From Phaeodactylibacter sp. (GTDB lineage: Bacteria; Bacteroidota; Bacteroidia; Chitinophagales; Saprospiraceae): a stretch of DNA of 64,000 bases. This document shows positions 51,905 through 61,001 of the stretch, one piece after another; the stretch's first letter is position 1; each line of letters opens with the position of its first letter. The stretch lies in assembly GCF_022763345.1 (NCBI RefSeq), contig NZ_JALEGS010000037.1:62001-126000 (forward strand), in the 5' to 3' direction. Below the pieces are notes generated by a model. It saw nothing but the letters and a program-made list of their open reading frames with translations. It was not told the origin of the DNA and made no database searches. The translations under genes and the position numbers were made by a program.

Positions 51905-53395
51905 CTAAACAGTTTCCCGGTAGATTCTCCGTACGCGCGGCCCCACGTTGGTAAAAACTTCATAGGGAATCGTCCCCAGCCGTTCAGCTGTCACTTCCAC
52001 TGTGGGCTCAGCGCCAAAAATAGTAGCCAGGCTGCCTGCTTCCACGTCAGGAATATGCGTCACATCGACCATGCACATATCCATGCACACATTGCCTGCG
52101 ATCGGTGCCAACTGCCCGTTGATCAGCACCTTATGCCGCCCACGGCTGAGCGCCCTTGGCACCCCGTCCGCATAGCCAATTCCCAAAGTAGCGACTTTAC
52201 TGCCCACCGGCAGTTGCCCTGCCCGGCTGTACCCTACCGTTTCGCCGGCCTGCAAGGTACGGACCTGGGATATGCAGGCCTGCAATTGCATCACCGTCCG
52301 CAGCTTAGTCTGGAGCACGCTAGTTTCGTCTGCACCATAAACACCGATCCCCAAACGCACCATATCCATATCGTATTGCGGAAAACGGGCGACACCTCCT
52401 GAATTGAGCAGGTGGCGGGGAGCCCGATAGCCGAGGTGGCGGTCAAGTTCGGTGCAAGCTGCCGTAAACTTCGCCATCTGCTGCTCCGTAAACCGGTCAT
52501 GCTGCGGAGCGCCACTAGCGGCCAAATGGGCAAAGGCTGTTGCCACCCGGATATGGGCTTGCCTGCCAATAAATTCACCAACAGGCCGAGCTTCTTCCGG
52601 CTCGAAACCCAGGCGGTTCATGCCTGTGTTGAACTCCAAATGCACCGGCATATCAACCTGATGTTCTTCCAGCAGGCCTGCCAGCGCTTTGAGTAGCGGG
52701 AAATGATACACGACTGGCTCTAACCGCCCCTGTACAAAATGCTCAAAGGCAGCTAGTTCCGTTTTCAGGACCATAATCGGGCACTCCACACCAGCCCGGC
52801 GCAACTGAAGCCCCTCATCTGCATAAGCAACGGCCAGGTAATCTACTCCTGCCCGCTCCAATGCCCGACCCGTTTCAATCAGACCGGCCCCGTAGGCATT
52901 GGCTTTAACCATTACGGCAACTGACGTGCCTGGCGTCAATACCGAGCGGTGTACCTCCAAATTATGGTGAAGTGCGTCCAGATCTACCTGTAGGGTAGCC
53001 TGATGTAAGGGCGCTCCCATATAACCCAGCAGATCGGTGCAGGTCGGCTCATCGCCAGCGTGTACAAGGAATAAGGTATTTGCAAACTGATGCTTGCTAA
53101 AGTATTGGCGGGCGGCTACCGGGCTGTTGAGCGCCACGAAAGGGCGCCCTGCGCTTACTTCTTCTTTAAATCTCCAGCCTATAACCTGGTCCACGGTACG
53201 CTCCTGAAGCGGAGACTGCCAGTTTTCGGGCAGCGCCTCCCCGTCTGCCACCAGCACACAATGCCCGCCGTAAGCCGGGCGTTGCTGAGCATAATGCAGC
53301 AGCCCCTCCAACTGCGGTGGGCTACCAACTGGCAACCGGACGTAAGCATTCCCGTTTTCTCCTCCAATAATTTCCACTTGTACCGGCCCCATCAA
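51905..53395 (-). CDS. alr: Alanine racemase with an N-terminal MurF remnant
   Basis: Encodes 496 aa. Alanine racemase spans about 130-496: the PLP Lys lies in VMVKANAYGAG, then DYLAVAYADEGLQLRRAG, LNSGGVARF, and TVGYSRAGQLPVGSKVA plus GNVCMDMCMVDV. It makes D-alanine for peptidoglycan. The first ~130 residues (CVLVADGEALPENW, IGWRF, FANTLFLVHAGD, then LHQATLQVDLDALHHNL) look like the C-terminal domain of MurF, as in MurF-Alr fusions of Bacteroidota (about 820 aa), but the MurF substrate and ATP-binding domains are missing. It follows purD by 12 nt, so the two are co-transcribed. Confidence 0.92.
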   Translation of the reverse strand: MMGPVQVEIIGGENGNAYVRLPVGSPPQLEGLLHYAQQRPAYGGHCVLVADGEALPENWQSPLQERTVDQVIGWRFKEEVSAGRPFVALNSPVAARQYFSKHQFANTLFLVHAGDEPTCTDLLGYMGAPLHQATLQVDLDALHHNLEVHRSVLTPGTSVAVMVKANAYGAGLIETGRALERAGVDYLAVAYADEGLQLRRAGVECPIMVLKTELAAFEHFVQGRLEPVVYHFPLLKALAGLLEEHQVDMPVHLEFNTGMNRLGFEPEEARPVGEFIGRQAHIRVATAFAHLAASGAPQHDRFTEQQMAKFTAACTELDRHLGYRAPRHLLNSGGVARFPQYDMDMVRLGIGVYGADETSVLQTKLRTVMQLQACISQVRTLQAGETVGYSRAGQLPVGSKVATLGIGYADGVPRALSRGRHKVLINGQLAPIAGNVCMDMCMVDVTHIPDVEAGSLATIFGAEPTVEVTAERLGTIPYEVFTNVGPRVRRIYRETV

Positions 53396-53407
53396 ACTAA
53401 CTTTCTG

Positions 53408-54676
53408 TTACAGGTCGAATCCAATATCCGTACGGAAGTATTTGCCGTCAAATTGTACGCGGCCGGCATTTTCCAGAGATTGCTTTACGGCTTCTTTGTA
53501 ATTGCCCGCCAGCGAGGTCAGGGCCAGCACGCGGCCACCGTTGGTTTTCACAACGCCATCTTCAGTTTTGGTACCCGCATGCAGGACCAGGCTGTCCTCT
53601 ACCTGCTCCAACCCGGTAATGACTTTGCCTTTTTCATAGGCTTCCGGGTAACCGCCGGATACCAAGAAGACCGTGGCAGCACTTTGCGCTTCCACTTCCA
53701 GCTTTTTGTTGTCCAGTGTTCCATCGCCCAAGGCAACCAGCAATTCCACGAGGTCGCTCTTGAGGCGGGGGAAGACCACCTCTGTTTCGGGGTCGCCCAT
53801 CCGGCAATTGTATTCGATGACGTAAGGGTCCTCTCCTACCTTAATCAGCCCAAGGAAAATAAAGCCCTCGTAGGGTGCTTCCAGTTCCTTTAGCCCGGTA
53901 AGGGTGGGGCTTACGATCCAGTTCTCCACTTTCTTCAGTAGCGTATCCTCCACAAAAGGGACTGGGGAGATGGCGCCCATGCCACCGGTGTTCAGGCCGG
54001 TATCGCCTTCCCCTATACGCTTGTAATCCTTCGCTATCGGCAGGATTTTATAGGATTTGCCATCGGTAAGCACAAAAACGGAAAACTCAATGCCGTCCAG
54101 AAAAGCCTCAATGACCACCCGCTCGCTCGCTTCCCCAAACTTTCCGCTGAGCATCGCTTTAAGCTCTGCTTTTGCTTCTGCCCGGTCATTGAGAATCAAC
54201 ACGCCCTTGCCTGCTGCCAGGCCGTCCGCTTTCAATACGATGGGCAGTTCCTGATTGTCAATATAAGCCAGCCCTTCTTCCAGCGTTTCCGGTGTAAACT
54301 CGGCATAAGCTGCGGTCGGAATGTCGCGCTGTTGCATGAATGCTTTCGCAAAAGCTTTGCTGCCTTCCAGCTTTGCCCCCAATGCGGAAGGCCCAATAAC
54401 ACGCACGTGCTTCAGGGTATCGTCTGCTTTGAAGTAATCGTAAATCCCCCGCACAAGTGGCTCTTCGGGGCCTACTACCAACATGCTAATTTCCTTTTCG
54501 AGCACAAAAGCACCAACTGCCTCAAAATCGTTGGGGCTGAGGGCGACGTTGGTCCCGTGTTGGGCAGTTCCCGCATTACCGGGCGCAATAAATAAAGCCT
54601 TGCAAAGTGGGCTTTGGCTCATCTTCCAGGCAAAAGCATGCTCCCGACCGCCGCTGCCCAACAAAAGAATATTCAT
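53408..54676 (-). CDS. purD: Phosphoribosylamine-glycine ligase
   Basis: Encodes 422 aa from ATG 54676. GARS signatures: MNILLLGSGGREHAFAWK, VVGPEEPLVRGIYD, VLKADGLAAGKGVLI, and YNCRMGDPETEVVFPRL. It joins glycine to phosphoribosylamine in purine synthesis. The -7 element at 54692-54699 supports this start over the open upstream frame. First gene of a two-gene operon with alr. Confidence 0.96.
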   Translation of the reverse strand: MNILLLGSGGREHAFAWKMSQSPLCKALFIAPGNAGTAQHGTNVALSPNDFEAVGAFVLEKEISMLVVGPEEPLVRGIYDYFKADDTLKHVRVIGPSALGAKLEGSKAFAKAFMQQRDIPTAAYAEFTPETLEEGLAYIDNQELPIVLKADGLAAGKGVLILNDRAEAKAELKAMLSGKFGEASERVVIEAFLDGIEFSVFVLTDGKSYKILPIAKDYKRIGEGDTGLNTGGMGAISPVPFVEDTLLKKVENWIVSPTLTGLKELEAPYEGFIFLGLIKVGEDPYVIEYNCRMGDPETEVVFPRLKSDLVELLVALGDGTLDNKKLEVEAQSAATVFLVSGGYPEAYEKGKVITGLEQVEDSLVLHAGTKTEDGVVKTNGGRVLALTSLAGNYKEAVKQSLENAGRVQFDGKYFRTDIGFDL

Positions 54677-54691
54677 GCGTTCTATTTTTTG

Positions 54692-54699
54692 CAAATATA
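54692..54699 (-). promoter_or_regulatory. -7 promoter element for purD-alr
   Basis: Minus strand reads TATATTTG, an exact TAnnTTTG match, 15 nt before the purD ATG. Confidence 0.55.
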
Positions 54700-54903
54700 C
54701 GCTTAACAAAGTGGTCACCGACGATAAATGTCGGGATTTTAGATTTGCGACATCGGAGCAGGCCACTTTTCAGCGTTTATGCCGATATCAAGTCGGTATA
54801 TACGCTTCCCAAATCGGATAACCATGCCACAGTACTTTTACTGCGTTTTTGTGCAACTAAATCGCTGGTTGGACCGTCATGCTAATGAAAAACTCCTCAA
54901 CCT

Positions 54904-56931
54904 ATGCGTTATCTGTTTATCCTTTTGCTTTTTCCTTTGCTGCTTCCGGCTCAACAGGAAGGCTATTTTGTACTGCGCGGACAAGTGCTGAATGCCAAAA
55001 CCGGGTCGCCCCTGTCTCACGCCCATGTTGGCATCCCGCAGCGGGCCATTGGTACAACTAGCGGCTACGATGGAAAATTCACTCTGAAAGTGCCGGAATA
55101 CTACCGTAGCTCTGAGCTACAGGTTTCCTACCTGGGCTTCAAAAACTTCCAAAGGTCAATTGCCAGCATCAATGGGCCCCTGACCATCCGCCTGCAACCA
55201 GCACCTTCTGTACTTCAGGAAATCGTGGTGATGGACGAGCAAAAAATCGAAGATATCATCCGCAAAGCCGTCCGAAACATACCAGACAACTACCCCGACT
55301 ACCCTACTTCAATGACCGGTTTTTACCGGGAGTCCAAAACCAATGCAGACCAGGATTATGTCTACCTCGCAGAAGGGGTGCTGGACCTTTACAAGACCAG
55401 TTACAAAAACGATAAGGAAGGGCAGGTAGGGCTGGTTCAGGGCCGTCAAGTTACCCTTGTCCCGGAGGAAGAGCTGCGCAACAGTACCGGCTTTTCGTCC
55501 GGCCACCTCGCTGCTGACCGGTTTGACTTTGTAAAGAACCGGGAGGACTTCTTGGAGGAGGACAACTTCGGAGCTTATAAATATTGGATCTCTAGCATCA
55601 CCACCCACAATGACCGCCCGGTTTACGTCATCGGGTTCGACCAGGAGGCGGGAGACAAACGGGCACGCATGAAAGGTGAGCTTTACATTGATACTTTATC
55701 TTACGCCTTCGTACGCGCGTCTTTCGAAATACTGCCCGATGCACAGCGGAAATACAATGACTATCCACTTTATACCGGCAACTGGAAAGGCAACCGTTAC
55801 TTTGTCAACTACCGCGAGGTGGACGGGCGGTGGCACCTTAGTGAGGCACTCCGGGAAGGCACCTGGCGCGATGGCGGCATTTACACCAATGAGCTGATCG
55901 TCACAGAGGTCAAACCTGGCCGAGGGAAAGTCATCCCCTACATGGAACGGCTGGACAGAAACGACCGGTTCCTGAACCGGACCGGGACCTATGATGAAGA
56001 CTTCTGGACCTCCTACAATACCGCCCCTATCAATGATGAACGCCTGGCCGAAACGGTACGGCAGCTCAACAATCAGGACAAGGCAACCGAGGTTTTTGAT
56101 ACGACATTTCTCAATACCCTGCGGCGGCAACAGGATTCCATCGCTCAGGTCCAATCTCAGAGCCAGCCGGGGCGCGACAGCTTTAACCTCAGCTATGCTC
56201 CGGGCAGCCCTCCGGTTCTTAGAGGCGCCTCTAACTGGGGCTTTCATTTCAGCTATGGAGCTGGCGTTCACTTCCTGCAAACGGAAGCTGCCGCCTATAC
56301 ACTGGGCTTATATACCGCCTTACCGGAAGGAACGCCTGTTCTGGAGCTGTCAGACAACCTCGAAGCGCGCGATATCGAGCCCGTTTACCAATGGGCGCTG
56401 GACATTACTTACAAAGACCGGTATTTACTGCGCTGGACCCTGGCCCGGGATCTGTGGAACAGTATTTACCGGGAAAGTGCAATCGGAGGTGGCTTCCAGT
56501 TTAACCTGACCAAGCGGTATCGCCCGGTTTACTTACGTCCGATGGCCCAGTTTAGCCGCATGTTTTATGCCAGAAAGCTGGGTGAAGCAGATAATGACTA
56601 TGGCAACTTTGAGGTCGACAATAAAAACATCAAAGCCAACAAGGTGAATATGTACCTTGGAGACCGTATCTACAATTGGAAATTCAGCCTTGAAATGGCG
56701 ATTGAGCTGAACCCCAGCCGGGAGCTCTTTGTGCGGGGCGACTACCGGGTGCCCTTCCGCCATTCAGAGCGGGTTTTTCTAAGAGAACGTGGCCGTGTAT
56801 TCCCTAAGCGAGGAGAACTAGCCACCGATGGGCAGAAAGTCAGAGCCTGGCGGGAAGGGGTGGAAAGCATTAGCCCGATAGCCGGTACCCTGCCCACCTA
56901 CGCCATTACGGTAGGCATTTTAATCAAGTAA
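54904..56931 (+). CDS. Outer membrane protein with carboxypeptidase-regulatory-like domain
   Basis: Encodes 675 aa. Signal peptide (about 1-17), then a carboxypeptidase-D-regulatory-like beta domain (about 20-105: LRGQVLNAKTGSPLSHAHVG, GKFTLKVPEY). A region QKIEDIIRKAVRNIPDNYP follows, typical of the Bacteroidota DUF5686-type proteins, and the C-terminal 250 residues alternate aromatic beta strands ending in ITVGILIK, suggesting an outer membrane barrel. Function unknown. The promoter area of 227 bp is shared divergently with purD. Its stop overlaps the convergent DUF4230 gene by 8 nt. Confidence 0.8.
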   Translation: MRYLFILLLFPLLLPAQQEGYFVLRGQVLNAKTGSPLSHAHVGIPQRAIGTTSGYDGKFTLKVPEYYRSSELQVSYLGFKNFQRSIASINGPLTIRLQPAPSVLQEIVVMDEQKIEDIIRKAVRNIPDNYPDYPTSMTGFYRESKTNADQDYVYLAEGVLDLYKTSYKNDKEGQVGLVQGRQVTLVPEEELRNSTGFSSGHLAADRFDFVKNREDFLEEDNFGAYKYWISSITTHNDRPVYVIGFDQEAGDKRARMKGELYIDTLSYAFVRASFEILPDAQRKYNDYPLYTGNWKGNRYFVNYREVDGRWHLSEALREGTWRDGGIYTNELIVTEVKPGRGKVIPYMERLDRNDRFLNRTGTYDEDFWTSYNTAPINDERLAETVRQLNNQDKATEVFDTTFLNTLRRQQDSIAQVQSQSQPGRDSFNLSYAPGSPPVLRGASNWGFHFSYGAGVHFLQTEAAAYTLGLYTALPEGTPVLELSDNLEARDIEPVYQWALDITYKDRYLLRWTLARDLWNSIYRESAIGGGFQFNLTKRYRPVYLRPMAQFSRMFYARKLGEADNDYGNFEVDNKNIKANKVNMYLGDRIYNWKFSLEMAIELNPSRELFVRGDYRVPFRHSERVFLRERGRVFPKRGELATDGQKVRAWREGVESISPIAGTLPTYAITVGILIK

Positions 56932-57568
56932 GAAGGCTGTCGGCCGGCAGAGGCACATTAGAGTCAGGAGACTGGATAAAAAGCGACCACCCTGCCGAGC
57001 GGACGATAAAGTCCATGATGCGGATCAGCTGATTGCCCTCCAAGCGGGCTTCCTGCATGAGGTCGCTTGCCTGGGCTTTTTCCCTGAGCATCGCCTTTGC
57101 ATTGGCATTTAGCCGGGTGTAATCTTCCGGGGCAAAACTATTGAAGAAGCTTTCGGATAGATTCTTATAGGCAATCGTGTGGTCAACCGAAAGAATTTCC
57201 GGCTCAGGGATATTGCTGAGCACTACCCGTTTCTGCGTACTATCCGCAGTGATTTTGATGTTTTTCAGGTCATATCCCACTAAAACCTTACCCTCCACTT
57301 GAAGAATTGCCTTTTTGGAGAAGGAAAACGTGCTCGGCATGGGCACATAGACCGTAAAGCGCCGAATATTCGTCTCGTCGTACAACTCACTGAAATGCCC
57401 CTCTACAGTGACCAGCTTGCAGACCTCCTCTACCCGATTGAGCAGTACCGTGCTGTTCTGAATGGTCGTTTCGGGCGCAGAGGAGTTACGCAATAGGCTG
57501 TAGGCCAGCCCAAAACCGGCTCCAAACACAGCCAGCAATCCTGTAAAGACCAACACTCGCTTAATCAT
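56924..57568 (-). CDS. DUF4230 membrane-anchored protein
   Basis: Encodes 214 aa with one N-terminal membrane anchor (RVLVFTGLLAVFGAGFGLAY). The body (LVTVEGHFSELYDETNI, SFSKKAILQVEGKVLVGYDL, KRVVLSNIPEPEIL, and a C-terminal LREKAQASDLMQEAR helix) matches DUF4230. Function unknown; it should face the periplasm or the cytoplasm from the inner membrane. Last gene of the operon flippase-DUF3108-DUF4230 (5-nt gap). Confidence 0.85.
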   Translation of the reverse strand: MIKRVLVFTGLLAVFGAGFGLAYSLLRNSSAPETTIQNSTVLLNRVEEVCKLVTVEGHFSELYDETNIRRFTVYVPMPSTFSFSKKAILQVEGKVLVGYDLKNIKITADSTQKRVVLSNIPEPEILSVDHTIAYKNLSESFFNSFAPEDYTRLNANAKAMLREKAQASDLMQEARLEGNQLIRIMDFIVRSAGWSLFIQSPDSNVPLPADSLLT

Positions 57569-57573
57569 AGATG

Positions 57574-58437
57574 CTATTTAACTTCGGCGCCAAGGTCATG
57601 CCGGAGGTTTTTGTAATCTTTGAGCACCGCCTTGACAGAACCTACCGATAGCGGGGATTCAATCAAAAGGGGCAGGCGGTTTTTATCATCCGTAACCCAA
57701 ATGTTCATCTCCGTATCATCATCAAAGATATCGCCGGCAATGACTTCAGGGCTTACCCGGATCGTATTGAAACGACCCAGCCCCTTGACTTTGACATCCT
57801 CTTCCTTACCCGCATAAGTCATCTTCAGGGGCCAGGATTCCTTATCCATAAATATTTTGAGGGGAAGTGCATCGCCTTTCTTGTAATTGGTGATATCTAC
57901 ATTTCTAAGGAAGTAGACCATAGAAAGCACATCATGCATGCAGGGGTCAATATCATATTTGGCCAGTTCTGCAGTTTCCTTGGACTTGCCGCGCAAGGAG
58001 AAGGCCTTGCCCCTGTCCTGATCAAAGGTCACCCGGTCATACAGGCGGTATTTCCCTTCCTCCACGTCCCGGACAGACACCTTCGGCAACAGGGTTTCCT
58101 TATCTACGTAACTATCGTAGTAGTCGCGCACCTTAAAGAACCACTCGTAGGATTTGTAAGTTGTACCCACCGCTGAAAAATGGAACTGATCATCCAGCTC
58201 CCTAACTTTGAACTGCACCTCCCCGGCAGAGAGCCAGACGAAATTCCAGTTGTAGTAGAGCTTGTAGGTTATGGTTTCTCCATCCTTAAAGGCCTCGTTT
58301 TCGACAGAACAGGTTGCAACCTGATGGATTAAATGGCTCTGCGTTTGAGCCTGTTTATTCTGATGAGGGCTCAACGTTGCGATCAGGAAGAGGACCGGGA
58401 ACGCCATAGCGTTGATTTTCAGGGGCATTTGCATCAT
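57574..58437 (-). CDS. DUF3108 exported protein
   Basis: Encodes 287 aa with an N-terminal signal. DUF3108 pattern: FKDGETITYKLYYNWNFVWLSAGEV, GTTYKSYEWFFKVRDYYDSYVD, and MNIWVTDDKNRLPLLIE. It is a beta-rich periplasmic protein of unknown function, often near lipid or envelope genes. The start overlaps the end of the flippase gene by 83 nt in another frame; even the later in-frame Met (58407) leaves a 53-nt overlap. Confidence 0.88.
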   Translation of the reverse strand: MMQMPLKINAMAFPVLFLIATLSPHQNKQAQTQSHLIHQVATCSVENEAFKDGETITYKLYYNWNFVWLSAGEVQFKVRELDDQFHFSAVGTTYKSYEWFFKVRDYYDSYVDKETLLPKVSVRDVEEGKYRLYDRVTFDQDRGKAFSLRGKSKETAELAKYDIDPCMHDVLSMVYFLRNVDITNYKKGDALPLKIFMDKESWPLKMTYAGKEEDVKVKGLGRFNTIRVSPEVIAGDIFDDDTEMNIWVTDDKNRLPLLIESPLSVGSVKAVLKDYKNLRHDLGAEVK

Positions 58438-59413
58438 AACCTAGCGATTTTAAGACATTTATTTTGACGATAAACATCACTCCAAGTAACGCGGGGAAGG
58501 CGAGATTTAGTATAAACAGCCCGAAAGTAGCGCCCAATATGCTAAGTTCATTGGCTGAGAAGGGCGCCCATACCAAAAGGGCAGCCTCGCCCCTGGCCAG
58601 CAGGGCAGCTACGGGCGGCAGGGGTACTGTAGCCTGAAAAAGGAAAATAGTGGCAATACCGCTGAGGGCACCAATCAGGGGCGCGGCAATGCCAAAAAAC
58701 CGTACCATCAGGTAGTACTGCAGGCAATAAACACTGTAGCGGGCAAAGGCCAGCAACAACGCTTCTGCGAGTTGCAAGCGGTTGAAACGGCGGATCATCA
58801 GGATGGGCTTGAGCCACTTCCGGGGCACAGGCAGCGTCCGGAGCAAAAGGGCCAGCCAGTGCAGGTTGAAGTAGAACAGGTACGTCACTCCTATCCCGCC
58901 AAACAACACCCACCAAAAGCTGCTAATCAGTAGCCTGGGCAGCCCGCCCTGTACTTCCAGATAGTACAAAGCCCCCAGCAGCCCTCCTGTGAACAGGGCG
59001 AGCAACTGGGCTACATTGCCAGCCAGCGTAGCGATGACAGCATGCCAGTTGTGCCGGGCCGGTACCGCAAGGATTCGCCCACCGTAATCGCCAACCCGAT
59101 TGGGGGTAAACAGGGACAGGGTAATGCCGGAAGCCACAGCCTTGAAGGCCTGCCAGGGTTTAATCGGCCAGAAAGGTCGTAACAGCCGTTGCCACTTCCA
59201 GCTTTCCAGCCACCAATTAACGGGCATCAGAAGGACGGCCGGCAACAGCCACCATTTGCTGCTTTCTCCAAGGCGATAGCATAACTGCTGCCAGAGGTCA
59301 TTCAGCCGCTCCTGCCCGCCGATCTCCCGATAGAGGATGTACAGTAATGCCGCAACGATCAATACCTTGAACGCTGCATCCAGCCAAAAGCGATAACCGC
59401 GGTTCAGGCGCAT
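58355..59413 (-). CDS. Lysylphosphatidylglycerol synthase/flippase-like membrane protein (UPF0104)
   Basis: Encodes 352 aa with 7-8 predicted membrane helices (VLIVAALLYILYREIG, LLPAVLLMPVNWWLESWKW, and so on). LFTPNRVGDYGGRILAVP is the signature of the LPG-synthase transmembrane family (PF03706-type). Related proteins move or modify lipids in the inner membrane; no catalytic domain of MprF is attached. The gene is divergent from ruvC, and first in an operon with DUF3108 and DUF4230 genes. Confidence 0.85.
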   Translation of the reverse strand: MRLNRGYRFWLDAAFKVLIVAALLYILYREIGGQERLNDLWQQLCYRLGESSKWWLLPAVLLMPVNWWLESWKWQRLLRPFWPIKPWQAFKAVASGITLSLFTPNRVGDYGGRILAVPARHNWHAVIATLAGNVAQLLALFTGGLLGALYYLEVQGGLPRLLISSFWWVLFGGIGVTYLFYFNLHWLALLLRTLPVPRKWLKPILMIRRFNRLQLAEALLLAFARYSVYCLQYYLMVRFFGIAAPLIGALSGIATIFLFQATVPLPPVAALLARGEAALLVWAPFSANELSILGATFGLFILNLAFPALLGVMFIVKINVLKSLGYDANAPENQRYGVPGPLPDRNVEPSSE

Positions 59414-59516
59414 GCAAAATCGTTTTACCTAACAAAATCGTTCAAAGTATTTGTTGCCAGTTGAAATTAACCTATATTGCGAAAGCCTGGCAGTTGCCGT
59501 AATATAAACGACTTTT

Positions 59517-60080
59517 TTGAAAACTGAAGATTCTTCTTACCGCTTACTGGGTGTTGACCCCGGAACTAATATCCTGGGTTACGCTATTCTCGATATCAAA
59601 GGCCGTAAAATGGCGCTTTGTGACATGGGTGTCATTTACCCGGGCAAGTTCAATACGCATCAGGAAAAGCTACAACATATTTTTGAGCGCCTGCAAAGCA
59701 TAGTGGACATCTATCAGCCCCGGGAGATGGCAATCGAAGCCCCTTTTTATGCAAAGAACCCACAATCCATGCTTAAACTTGGCCGGGCTCAGGGGGTTGC
59801 AATCGCCGCCGCAATGACCAAGGGCGTAGGCATTACCGAATACTCCCCCCGGAAGATTAAACAGTCGGTCACCGGAAAAGGGAACGCGAGCAAGGAGCAG
59901 GTTGCCGCCATGCTGGGCAACATTCTTAAGTTCAATATGGATGACTATTACCTGGATGCCACTGATGCCCTCGCTACCGCTGTCTGCCATTTCTATCAAT
60001 CCGGTAGTGTACTCAAGGGGAAAAAGCGCTACAGTGACTGGAGCAGCTTCCTAAAAGACAATCCCGGACGGAAAGCATAA
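59517..60080 (+). CDS. ruvC: Holliday junction resolvase RuvC (TTG start)
   Basis: Encodes 187 aa. Catalytic residues of the RuvC family are Asp14 (LGVDPGTN), Glu74 (MAIEAPFY), Asp147 and Asp150 (YLDATDALATAVCH). RuvC cuts Holliday junctions as a dimer, with RuvAB. The start is TTG at 59517: the first in-frame ATG lies after the catalytic Asp14 (59608), so the TTG is needed. A TTTG-N19-TATATTGC promoter candidate lies at 59450-59480. The gene stands between the divergent flippase-like gene and the convergent HIT gene. Confidence 0.94.
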   Translation: MKTEDSSYRLLGVDPGTNILGYAILDIKGRKMALCDMGVIYPGKFNTHQEKLQHIFERLQSIVDIYQPREMAIEAPFYAKNPQSMLKLGRAQGVAIAAAMTKGVGITEYSPRKIKQSVTGKGNASKEQVAAMLGNILKFNMDDYYLDATDALATAVCHFYQSGSVLKGKKRYSDWSSFLKDNPGRKA

Positions 60081-60120
60081 GTGCATTTCCACCCGGGACT
60101 GACTGTGTTTCAGTTGGTGT

Positions 60121-60519
60121 TTAAAGCTCAACTTTGGCGCGTACTTCTGCCGCAAGTGCTTCCATGGCCTCGCTACTCATCTCAATGGGCTTACGCGTAA
60201 TATCAATCTGCGATTCCTTTTGGAAAGGGACAAGGTGGATATGCGCATGCGGCACTTCGGTACCAATGACCATAACGCCCACCCGCTTGCAATCGATTAC
60301 GGATTCCAGTGCTTTAGCCACCCGTTTAGCAAAAACCATAGCACCGCCCAGCAATTCATCCTCCACATCAAAGAGATAGTCTACTTCCTGCTTAGGCACC
60401 ACAAGCGTATGCCCTTTGGCTAGCGGCCGGATATCCAGGAACGCAAAGTAGCGATCGTCCTCGGCGATTTTATAAGAAGGGATTTCCCCGTTGATAATTT
60501 TCGTGAAAATAGAAGCCAT
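60121..60519 (-). CDS. HIT-family nucleotide-binding protein
   Basis: Encodes 132 aa. The HIT triad HAHIHLVPF lies near residue 95, with IPSYKIAEDDRYFAFLDIRPLAKGHTLV split as IPSYKIAEDD and FLDIRPLAKGHTLV at the start. HIT proteins hydrolyse adenosine phosphoramidates or related nucleotides. It begins 5 nt after greA, so both form one operon. Confidence 0.94.
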   Translation of the reverse strand: MASIFTKIINGEIPSYKIAEDDRYFAFLDIRPLAKGHTLVVPKQEVDYLFDVEDELLGGAMVFAKRVAKALESVIDCKRVGVMVIGTEVPHAHIHLVPFQKESQIDITRKPIEMSSEAMEALAAEVRAKVEL

Positions 60520-60524
60520 AATCC

Positions 60525-61001
60525 TTAGTCAATTGAAATTTTCATGACCTCAAAGTCGATATTGCCCCTTGGGGTTTCGATGGTTGCGATCTCTCCGACT
60601 TCCTTGCCCAACAGGCCCTTGCCAATCGGAGAGTTTACAGAAATCTTTTTGGCTTTAAGGTCTGCTTCTGACTCAGAAACCAGGGTATACTTTACCGTCT
60701 TGCCCGTTTTGGTATTCTTAATGAGGACATTGCTCAGGACGGTCACCTTAGACATATCCAACTGACTGGCATCCAGTATTCGGGAATTAGACAAGACTTT
60801 TTCCATTTCGCTGATCTTCAACTCCAGCATCCCCTGAGCGTCTTTGGCTGCATCGTACTCGGCATTTTCTGACAAGTCACCCTTCTCGCGTGCTTCCGCA
60901 ATTGCGGCGGCCACTTCCTTGCGCCCTTTGGTCTTCATTTCGTCCAATTCAGCCTTCAGCTTCTCATATCCCTCCTTGGTCAGATAATTTATACCAGACA
61001 T
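60525..61001 (-). CDS. greA: Transcription elongation factor GreA
   Basis: Encodes 158 aa. N-terminal coiled coil (LTKEGYEKLKAELDEMK, REKGDLSENAEYDAAK, whose DLSENAEYDAAK tip holds the catalytic acidic pair) and the C-terminal domain (VNSPIGKGLLGKEVGE). GreA makes backtracked RNA polymerase cleave its transcript. First gene of a greA-HIT operon. Confidence 0.96.
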   Translation of the reverse strand: MSGINYLTKEGYEKLKAELDEMKTKGRKEVAAAIAEAREKGDLSENAEYDAAKDAQGMLELKISEMEKVLSNSRILDASQLDMSKVTVLSNVLIKNTKTGKTVKYTLVSESEADLKAKKISVNSPIGKGLLGKEVGEIATIETPRGNIDFEVMKISID

